Origin: Oscillospiraceae bacterium
GTDB lineage: Bacteria; Bacillota_A; Clostridia; Oscillospirales; Ruminococcaceae
Reading direction: 5' to 3'
DNA length: 19,423 nt
Assembly: GCA_017829075.1 (NCBI GenBank)
Contig: JAGAJA010000039.1
Location: 1-19,423 of the forward strand
In this document: piece by piece, positions 14,174-19,423 of the stretch
Numbering within the stretch: the first letter of the stretch is position 1
Layout of the letters: each line of letters begins with the position of its first letter
The notes under the pieces: model-generated
The model's database searches: none
What the model was told of the DNA's origin: nothing
What the model saw: the letters and a program-made list of their open reading frames with translations, nothing else
Program-made: the position numbers and the translations under genes

Positions 14174-14302
14174 ATGGCAAAAAAAGACGACAACAGAAAA
14201 AAGGACAACGATAAGCTGCGCAGGCAGGTCATATTTAACTGGATTCTTTGCGGGATCTCCTTTGTGGCAATAATCGTCCTGAGGCTGATCTCAATGAAGT
14301 AA
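14174..14302 (+). CDS. 42-residue single-helix membrane peptide
   Basis: A short gene with a strong ribosome site (CGGAGGT, 6 bases before the ATG). It encodes a very charged N-terminus (MAKKDDNRKKDNDKLRRQ, 1-18) followed by one hydrophobic segment (about 19-38) and SMK. The positive N-terminus should stay inside the cell. It lies 53 bases after the lipase-like gene and 17 bases before the TIM-barrel gene, so co-translation is likely. Similar orphan small membrane proteins are common in Clostridia; no function can be assigned. The ribosome site, the clean layout and its place in the operon argue that it is real. Confidence 0.75.
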   Translation: MAKKDDNRKKDNDKLRRQVIFNWILCGISFVAIIVLRLISMK

Positions 14303-14319
14303 TAAAACGAGGTGGTGCA

Positions 14320-15117
14320 ATGAAAATCGGAGTATCTACTGCTTCTCTCTATCCTCTTCATGCGGAGGACGCATTCAGGGAGATTGCGGCGCGTGGCATA
14401 AAGACCGCCGAATTATTCGCCAACAGCACCAGCGAGGCGCAAGACCCGGTGGTTTCGGAGATAGAATCCACCATGCAGGAAAACGGTATGAACATCACCA
14501 GCTTTCACCCATTCTCCTCGCCGATGGAGTCGGTGTTCCTGTTTTCCACCTATGACAGGCGCATTGAGGAAATGCTGGATCTGTACAGCGGATTTTTCCG
14601 GACAATGAATCGGCTTGGGGCGAAACTATTCGTGCTTCACGGGGCGATACTCAGCAGCAAGTGTTCTCCGGAGCATTATATGAAGCAGTTCCGGTTGCTG
14701 TCGGAGATCGGCAGGGAGCATGGAATTACTGTGGCGCAGGAGAATGTAAGCTACTGCCTGTCCGGAGATCTTGATTTTCTGAAAATGATGAAGCGGGAGC
14801 TTGGGGATCATGCGCGGTTCGTGCTGGATCTTAAACAGACCCGCCGGAGTCATGCGGACGTGTTTGATTACGTCCGGGAGCTGGGAGAGAATATCGTGCA
14901 TCTTCACATCAGCGACGGGGACGGCGAAAAGGACTGCCTGCCGGTGGGTCACGGCAGCTTCGATTTCCGGCGGCTTATGCAGGAAATGTCCGGGATCGGC
15001 TACGATGGCGCGTATATTGTGGAGCTGTACCGGGAGAATTACGACACCTTTGACCGCCTGCGGGAGTCAGTGGACAGGCTCACGGATATTGCCTGTGGTC
15101 TTGGGCTGATGTCATGA
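14320..15117 (+). CDS. Sugar phosphate isomerase/epimerase-like TIM-barrel protein
   Basis: A 265-residue member of the xylose-isomerase-like TIM-barrel superfamily (AP endonuclease family 2 fold). Likely metal and substrate residues are in FHPFSSP (62-68), LHGA (106-109), QENV (Glu141), LDLKQTRRSH (Asp170), HLHISD (194-199), VGHGSFDF (209-216) and VELYREN (Glu235). That pattern matches sugar isomerases/epimerases more than endonuclease IV, but the substrate is unknown. The start ATG at 14320 follows CGAGGTGG by 5 bases; upstream in-frame codons overlap the small membrane peptide gene and lack a ribosome site. Confidence 0.85.
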   Translation: MKIGVSTASLYPLHAEDAFREIAARGIKTAELFANSTSEAQDPVVSEIESTMQENGMNITSFHPFSSPMESVFLFSTYDRRIEEMLDLYSGFFRTMNRLGAKLFVLHGAILSSKCSPEHYMKQFRLLSEIGREHGITVAQENVSYCLSGDLDFLKMMKRELGDHARFVLDLKQTRRSHADVFDYVRELGENIVHLHISDGDGEKDCLPVGHGSFDFRRLMQEMSGIGYDGAYIVELYRENYDTFDRLRESVDRLTDIACGLGLMS

Positions 15118-15154
15118 CGCCTGCAAGTTCTGAAGAATAAAGGAGAACTTGAGA

Positions 15155-15580
15155 ATGGAAAAACTCAGTGAAATTACCGAGAAGATAATGCGGGAGCGTT
15201 TTGGACGGGACAGCCTTATCGCCCTTGCAACGTCTGAGGGAAACGTCCCCCACGTCCGTAATGTAGACGCATACTACGAGGACGGAGCGTTTTACATCAT
15301 AACCTATGCGCTGTCCGGGAAGATGAAGCAGCTTGCAGAGAACCCTGCCGCCGCAGTTGCCGGGGAGTGGTTCACCGGGCATGGCATCGGAGAGAACCTC
15401 GGTTACTTTGGAAATCCGGAGAATTCCGATATCGCCGGAAAGCTGAGAGCTGCCTTTTCCGAATGGATAGACAATGGACATAACGATTTCTCCGACCAGA
15501 ACACTGTGATACTCCGCATAAAGCTGACGGACGGTATTCTGTTTTCAAACGGCAGAAGATACGACATTGACTTTACATAA
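15155..15580 (+). CDS. FMN-binding split-barrel (pyridoxamine-phosphate-oxidase-like) protein
   Basis: A 141-residue single-domain protein of the PNPOx-like split-barrel group, which binds FMN or a related flavin. Family features are LIALATSEGNVPHVRNVDAYYEDGAF near the start, the strand YIITYALSGKMKQLAENP and the VAGEWFTGHGIGENLG segment. Function cannot be set more precisely: general nitroreductase, haem- or flavin-related stress protein are options. AGGAGA lies 8 bases before the ATG at 15155; an in-frame TTG at 15149 is less likely. It is the last gene of this plus-strand run. Confidence 0.85.
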   Translation: MEKLSEITEKIMRERFGRDSLIALATSEGNVPHVRNVDAYYEDGAFYIITYALSGKMKQLAENPAAAVAGEWFTGHGIGENLGYFGNPENSDIAGKLRAAFSEWIDNGHNDFSDQNTVILRIKLTDGILFSNGRRYDIDFT

Positions 15581-15588
15581 TACAAAAC

Positions 15589-15622
15589 AGCCTGAGAGCA
15601 ATTAACTCTCAGGCTGCATTTT
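15589..15622 (+). terminator. Intrinsic terminator after the split-barrel gene
   Basis: AGCCTGAGAG, loop CAATTAA, CTCTCAGGCT, then GCATTTTAT. A 10-bp perfect stem. Its T-rich tail runs into the start of repeat copy 2, so the element lies immediately downstream of the stem. Confidence 0.85.
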
Positions 15623-15813
15623 ATACTATTTCCTAATCAACCTATAGACAAAGTCTATAGGTTGAACCAATCGCCATAGCGGTTGGAGCGGCGAAGCCGC
15701 AGGAAAGACGTTCAATACTGATTCTGTCAAAACCTTTGGTTTTGACAAGCCGCCTTGCAGGCGGCTCACCTTATAGACAAAGTCTATAAGGTGATTAAGA
15801 ATCAGTATTATTC
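15618..15813. mobile_element. Six-hairpin MITE-like repeat element, copy 2
   Basis: Second copy of the 196-bp element at 1239-1434, same orientation, no insertions or deletions, 12 differences over about 190 aligned bases. All six hairpins are kept. The 8-bp stem at 15667-15686 has loop CATA where copy 1 has TATG, and the 9-bp stem has loop TTT where copy 1 has AAA: both are reverse complements. It sits in a convergent gap after the split-barrel terminator, and its right end contains the stop codon of the glycosyltransferase gene (TTA at 15808-15810). I see no clear target duplication here. Confidence 0.75.
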
Positions 15814-17199
15814 AGTATCGCCGCTGTCGGTTTCTTCCCGCAGCTTCTTTTCCTCTTTCTTGGCGCGTCGTTTTGCAATGCTGCGGCTGTTGCTCTCGCG
15901 TATTGCGGAAACGGCTGGAATGCTCCTGAACCGCTGAACTGCGTCAGTCATTCTGCTTATTCCGGAGAAGAAGTCCATTTGCAGATCGGTTTCGGTATTG
16001 CTGGTTTTTCCGTTGCGGCAGTTGGCAATGATCTCCCCGTAACGGTTGTATGCGTTCTTGATCGAGGTTTCCCATGAAATATATACCTCGTTCATTGCAT
16101 GGTCGCCCATCTGATGGATCTCGTCAAGATGTCCGGCGGCATATTCCAGCTCTGCGGCGATAGCCTCTGGGGTGTCATCAGTGAGAATGCCCGTGCGGTG
16201 GTTGGTGATCCCCTCTGCGGCGCAGCTTCCTTTGATCAGCACCGAGGGTACTCCGCAGGCAGCGGCTTCCCGCACTACTATGCCGTTGGTGTCGTACAGC
16301 GACGGGAAAATGAACAGGTCGCCGGCGGTGTAATATATCCGCAGTTCCTCGCGGTCGTAAATTGCTCCGGTAAAGACGCACTTTCCCGTGAGCTTCAGTT
16401 CATCGGCGTATGCTTCAATCTCGGCACGGTCTGCTCCGTCCCCGACAAACATCATTCGGAAATCTATCCCGCGCTCGTCCAGCAGCTTCAGGCTGTCGAG
16501 AATGTGGCGAATACCCTTATACCACAGCAGACGTCCCACAAACAGGAACACCGGCCCGTGACCCTCAAGTCCAAGCTCCTGCCGAAGAAACGCAGCGTCG
16601 TCGGCATTTGCACGTCCTCTGGGGAAGTCAACGCCGTTTTCCATTATGCGTATTCTTCTGCCCTCGGTTTCTTCATAGCCAATGCTGATGAGGTTCTGAC
16701 GTGCGCCCTCGCTCACCGTCCAAACCTCGTCGGCGGCGGAGATGTTCGCTACGATCATCTTTATTGCCTGCTCCTGCATGAGCTTTGTGGGAAGCGCGCG
16801 TTTGATATCTATATCGAACTTCGTGTGGTAGGTAAGCACGATAGGCAGACCTGTCTTTATACGCAGCACCCGCGCCATGACCATAGAAGCAAAGGGGCAG
16901 TGGCTGTGGATTATGTCAAATCCGCTGCTGGTGAGCGAATCAAGCTTGCTTGCTGAAAAAGGATAACCCATGCGGTAGTTGCATATTTTTTCGGTTATGG
17001 ACATACTGGTATATCTTACCACCGGGAACGGGAAATTATCCTGAACATCGGGGTATTCCGGGGTTACAACTGTTGCCTTTCCAAGCTCGTTGTTTATTAT
17101 TTCTGCATAATTCAGGACTGTGTTTGCCACTCCGTCAATAACAGGAGGGAACGAGTCGTTCATCAGGCAGACATTCAATCCGTCTTTTTTGTCTGGCAT
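15808..17199 (-). CDS. GT4 glycosyltransferase, diacylglycerol-glucosyltransferase-like
   Basis: A 463-residue GT-B enzyme. The N-terminal acceptor domain (about 8-190) carries GVANTVLNYA and TYHTKFDID (123-131), a pattern seen in lipid glycosyltransferases such as diacylglycerol glucosyltransferase and PimA. The C-terminal nucleotide-sugar domain has VGRLLWYKGI (221-230) and the EX7E-like motif, here Asp303...Glu311 (DTNGIVVRE), with Asp replacing the first Glu. An extra tail of about 70 residues (395-463) is highly basic then acidic and may touch the membrane. Likely role: glycolipid synthesis at the inner membrane face. AGGAG precedes the ATG by 8 bases. Its stop codon lies in repeat copy 2, so the last residues may have changed on insertion. 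Confidence 0.87.
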   Translation of the reverse strand: MPDKKDGLNVCLMNDSFPPVIDGVANTVLNYAEIINNELGKATVVTPEYPDVQDNFPFPVVRYTSMSITEKICNYRMGYPFSASKLDSLTSSGFDIIHSHCPFASMVMARVLRIKTGLPIVLTYHTKFDIDIKRALPTKLMQEQAIKMIVANISAADEVWTVSEGARQNLISIGYEETEGRRIRIMENGVDFPRGRANADDAAFLRQELGLEGHGPVFLFVGRLLWYKGIRHILDSLKLLDERGIDFRMMFVGDGADRAEIEAYADELKLTGKCVFTGAIYDREELRIYYTAGDLFIFPSLYDTNGIVVREAAACGVPSVLIKGSCAAEGITNHRTGILTDDTPEAIAAELEYAAGHLDEIHQMGDHAMNEVYISWETSIKNAYNRYGEIIANCRNGKTSNTETDLQMDFFSGISRMTDAVQRFRSIPAVSAIRESNSRSIAKRRAKKEEKKLREETDSGDTE

Positions 17200-17259
17200 T
17201 TATTATTCTCCTAGATTTTTACAGGGTTATTTTGTCTGAAAAGACTTGTGAATAGTATA

Positions 17260-17288
17260 ATTATATCTCACTTCGGAAAGAAAATCAA
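17260..17288 (-). promoter_or_regulatory. Proximal promoter of the glycosyltransferase gene
   Basis: Minus strand: -35 TTGATT (17283-17288), 17-base spacer, -10 TATAAT (17260-17265), about 60 bases before the ATG. The leader holds a small GTCT/AGAC hairpin. Confidence 0.85.
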
Positions 17289-17333
17289 GTGTATTTTGCC
17301 AAAAAATAGGTTACATTTTTGTAATATGTGGCG

Positions 17334-17362
17334 AATATACGACCCGCTGCGGATATTGTCAA
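17334..17362 (-). promoter_or_regulatory. Distal promoter of the glycosyltransferase gene
   Basis: Minus strand: -35 TTGACA (17357-17362, perfect), 17-base spacer, -10 TATATT (17334-17339). It starts only about 13 bases past the stop of the PH-like gene, giving the glycosyltransferase tandem promoters. I found no terminator for the upstream pair, so read-through may add a third source. Confidence 0.8.
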
Positions 17363-17374
17363 TTTCCCGGTCTG

Positions 17375-17833
17375 TCAGTCCACGTCATGACCGTGGCATT
17401 CCGGACATTCCGGGCCGTCCGGGAAGCCGTCACCGTCCCTGTCTTCCATATGCGCGGAGGCTCCCATCATATCCCTGCCACGAACGCTGTACTTGTCCCG
17501 CTGCGCCTGAATTGCCTCGTCAAGCAGTCGCTTCACGTCTCTGGGGCGCTTTACAGACTGGATAACCTTGCTGGGGGTGTCGCTGTCCTTTGAAAGCAGG
17601 GTGATCGTGCCGCAGCCGACTATCCTCTGTCCAAACGGCAGCTTCATTGATTTATCATATACCCGGTAAAGTTCGATCTCGTCCTCCCGGAGATTAAGTA
17701 AGCCTATTCTGGTGATAAGCTTGCTTTCTGTTAGGATATACCGGGTGAATGAAATAGGCATACCGAGGATACATTTTTTGCCTGTCCAGATTATCTCGCC
17801 GTAGTCCCGGGTGAGTTTTTTCATGTTTGCCAT
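17375..17833 (-). CDS. PH-like domain protein with Asp-rich and Cys-rich tail
   Basis: A 152-residue protein. The first ~110 residues resemble bacterial pleckstrin-homology-like (bPH) domains: IIWTGKKCILGMPISFTRYILTESKLITRIGLLN, a bent strand set, then VKRPRDVKRLLDEAIQ, the closing helix. The tail is unusual: DRDGDGFPDG (131-140) looks like an EF-hand-type calcium loop, and CPECHGHD (143-150) offers Cys/His metal ligands. There is no signal peptide or membrane segment. The start follows AAGGAAG by 8 bases. It lies 23 bases after the zinc-ribbon gene and is surely co-transcribed with it. Membrane-lipid or protein binding is plausible; the precise role is unknown. Confidence 0.8.
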   Translation of the reverse strand: MANMKKLTRDYGEIIWTGKKCILGMPISFTRYILTESKLITRIGLLNLREDEIELYRVYDKSMKLPFGQRIVGCGTITLLSKDSDTPSKVIQSVKRPRDVKRLLDEAIQAQRDKYSVRGRDMMGASAHMEDRDGDGFPDGPECPECHGHDVD

Positions 17834-17856
17834 AAAATTACTTCCTTTCGGTATCG

Positions 17857-19005
17857 TTATGTAAGGGATCTCAGTTTTGCTTCAATCCGCTTGTATTCTG
17901 CGGAAAGCGGGCTTGCACCCTTTTGTTTAAGGTATATCTCAAGATAAAGCCGGTTAAAGAACGCACTGCCGCTGAAAAAACGCTCCATGCGTTTCATCTG
18001 CTGATAGGAATACACCCCGGACAGGAACATCAGCTTTTCCCGCTGAGTGGAGGCAGGCTCAAGCCCGCCCATCATCAGGAAATCGTATCCTGCGTCCAGC
18101 GCAGCCTTTCTGTCATCGCTGCCGAAGCTTTCATCGAACATCTTTTCAAGGAATGTCAGCGCGTCGTCTATCCGGGCTTCGTCCCGGCTGCGCAGCCATA
18201 CGGCTCGGTCGTAGACATACAGCGCCCGGCAGAGTGAATGTTTTGAGCGGCTGTCCGGGTGGTATTTCATGATAAGCAGCATACTGCGGCTTAAATTCTT
18301 GTCAGGCTCCTGAGGATAGCTGCCGACTGCAAAGCGGGTGGTTTCGTGGTCTAGCCGCGCTGCGTCGGTAAAGGGAGCGTTGTCCACATTGACGCAGTGG
18401 GCGAAGATCACCGCAGCCTCTGTCCGAAGCTCCGGGAAGCTCTCGCAAAGGCTCTTGAAAAATCCATAGGTGTATACCGGGGAAACAAATCTCCCGCCCT
18501 TTGAAAGAAAGCGTTTGAGAATATTCAGCGAGTATTCGAGCGATTTCTGAGCCATATTCCAGTCATTCTGACCGCGGATCAGTGCAATGCAGTCGGACAG
18601 GCGCGGCTCCCAGTTTTCCACATCATTGAGCTTCAGGATTCCGGCGGTGAGCCTGCCGCAGCAGGCTTCGAAATCCTTTGGACGCCACTCCAGCGCGGCG
18701 GTGAAGTGCTGGAACGCGGCAGCGAAATCCCACTTTCCCATGAATTCCTGCGCCTTTGCGCATTGCTCGCGGCATTCGTCCATGCCGTAGTTGTCCTCGC
18801 AGCAGTCGTCCTCGTCGATAAGCTCACTGAGGTCGGCTTCTATCGTCAGTTCGTCCGGGATCGCGCTTTTCAGTCCCTCAAGGAAGAATTCGCGGGATTC
18901 CTCGTAGCTGATGTGAGTTCCGCAGTAAAGGCAGAAGCCGGTATCAAACTCGGAGTCCAGCAATATCATGCGCTCGCATTTCGGACACATACAATAGTCC
19001 AGCAT
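17857..19005 (-). CDS. Zinc-ribbon protein with TPR-like helical repeats
   Basis: A 382-residue cytoplasmic protein. The N-terminus is a zinc ribbon with two CxxC pairs (Cys7/Cys10 and Cys25/Cys28) separated by 14 residues. An acidic linker (about 55-80) follows, then helical repeats: AKAQEFMGKWDFAAAFQHFTAALEWRP (about 83-109) fits a TPR unit and the rest to 382 is all helix. Such architecture usually serves protein-protein contacts, not catalysis. The ribosome site AAGGAG is 11 bases before the ATG. It is first of a two-gene minus-strand unit with the PH-like gene; only a weak promoter (TTGTCA..TAAATT) is visible between it and the hairpin array upstream. No named family recognised. Confidence 0.8.
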   Translation of the reverse strand: MLDYCMCPKCERMILLDSEFDTGFCLYCGTHISYEESREFFLEGLKSAIPDELTIEADLSELIDEDDCCEDNYGMDECREQCAKAQEFMGKWDFAAAFQHFTAALEWRPKDFEACCGRLTAGILKLNDVENWEPRLSDCIALIRGQNDWNMAQKSLEYSLNILKRFLSKGGRFVSPVYTYGFFKSLCESFPELRTEAAVIFAHCVNVDNAPFTDAARLDHETTRFAVGSYPQEPDKNLSRSMLLIMKYHPDSRSKHSLCRALYVYDRAVWLRSRDEARIDDALTFLEKMFDESFGSDDRKAALDAGYDFLMMGGLEPASTQREKLMFLSGVYSYQQMKRMERFFSGSAFFNRLYLEIYLKQKGASPLSAEYKRIEAKLRSLT

Positions 19006-19047
19006 ACCGGTTCACGCTCCTTGTAATTTAAAATGTGTGGAGATATT

Positions 19048-19281
19048 GACAAACGGGAATTTGTCGGGCGGGTTTCCGTTTGCAGCTCCGCGCGAAGCGC
19101 AACTGTTTTTAGCTTCCTTTTGGCACAAAAGGAAGTAGGGTGTGGGGCAAAGCCCCACCACTCGCGCGCAAGCGCGCAACTCGGCGCGGAGCGCCGTTAA
19201 ACGCGTAAGAGGCGCTAAAGGGGTTACAGGGGGAAAACAAGAGTTTTCCCCCTGTCAATGACTGCGGAGCAGGCATTGACA
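19048..19281. repeat. Second multi-hairpin array (eight hairpins), unrelated in sequence
   Basis: Consecutive hairpins: GACAAA/TTTGTC (19048-19065); GCGC-gaa-GCGC (19090-19100); 10-bp stem with GCA loop (19113-19135); GTGGGGC-aaa-GCCCCAC (19142-19158); GCGCG/CGCGC (19164-19177); CGGCGC-gga-GCGCCG (19182-19196); 13-bp stem with AAGA loop (19226-19255); and TGTCAATG/CATTGACA enclosing CTGC-gga-GCAG (19253-19281). ATTGACAAAC occurs at both edges (19045-19054 and 19275-19284). No open frame in it has a ribosome site. It is non-coding and resembles intergenic repeat families; only one copy lies in the window, so mobility is inferred from design alone. Confidence 0.65.
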
Positions 19282-19423
19282 AACTCAAATGTAATTCACA
19301 TGATAGATTTATCATATAGACAGTTGCTGTTTGGATCTATTAAAAATAACTTGTTTTCGCACGGGACTGAGGAGAAACCCTTCGGGGAAAGGGGGGAACT
19401 AAGAAAATCCGACAAAAACCGGA
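19258..19423 (+). other. Weak open frame running off the window end
   Basis: From ATG 19258 (or 19300) a frame stays open to the last base, with a plausible-looking charged reading (about 55 codons, including HGTEEKPFGERGE). Neither ATG has a ribosome site and the first lies inside a hairpin of the array. It could be the start of a real gene, a gene fragment, or chance. The DNA also contains CCC-TTCG-GGG, a very stable tetraloop hairpin, which argues equally for an RNA. Confidence 0.2.

Noticed and set aside
16099..16956. Open frame antisense to the glycosyltransferase gene (285 codons)
   Set aside because: The minus-strand frame has all GT4 motifs, a ribosome site and two promoters; the plus frame has none.
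19109..19315. Minus-strand open frame through the second hairpin array
   Set aside because: Its codons are the hairpin arms themselves, low-complexity and without start signals; the stretch is better explained as a non-coding repeat.

Overview
The window looks like chromosomal DNA of a Gram-positive gut anaerobe of the Ruminococcus / Oscillospiraceae type. This rests on the moderate GC content, strong AGGAGG-like ribosome binding sites, textbook sigma-A promoters with 17-base spacers, a SpoIIID-type sporulation regulator, a secreted protein ending in an SPDTG-hydrophobic-basic tail, and a plant-cell-wall sugar gene set (a DUF1680 arabinofuranosidase, an AraC regulator and a carbohydrate-esterase-like hydrolase). 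No phage, plasmid, CRISPR, rRNA or tRNA genes were seen. Genus assignment is inference.

Layout. 1-2140 (+): glycolytic gap, then a long folded RNA ending in a U-tract; a small gene broken by a 196-bp multi-hairpin element (copy 1); then spoIIID behind a foldable leader. 2174-3030 (-): secreted, wall- or membrane-anchored protein with its own promoter. 3311-6361 (+): murA, walJ-like metallo-hydrolase, Dabb protein and deoxyinosine/uracil-DNA glycosylase, tightly packed and closed by a terminator. 6373-10057: sugar-utilisation island, with the arabinofuranosidase (+) convergent with an AraC regulator (-), which is divergent from an esterase (+) across a 176-bp promoter region. 10071-15622 (+): small membrane protein, HAD phosphatase-like protein, lysA behind a near-consensus promoter, trmB, lysophospholipase-like hydrolase, a 42-residue membrane peptide, a TIM-barrel sugar isomerase-like protein and an FMN-binding split-barrel protein ending at a terminator. 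15618-15813: copy 2 of the hairpin element. 15808-17362 (-): GT4 glycosyltransferase with two tandem promoters. 17375-19005 (-): a two-gene unit of a zinc-ribbon/TPR protein and a PH-like protein. 19048-19281: a second, unrelated array of eight hairpins. 19282-19423: unassigned end, with one weak open frame running off the window.

Most genes are ordinary housekeeping or sugar metabolism. The least explained signal is the pair of 94%-identical elements, each built almost wholly from six back-to-back hairpins with 3-4 base loops. Two hairpins are reverse-complemented between the copies. One copy is flanked by an 8-bp direct repeat inside a broken gene, and the other supplies the stop codon of the glycosyltransferase. 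A second hairpin array of different sequence but similar design ends the window.
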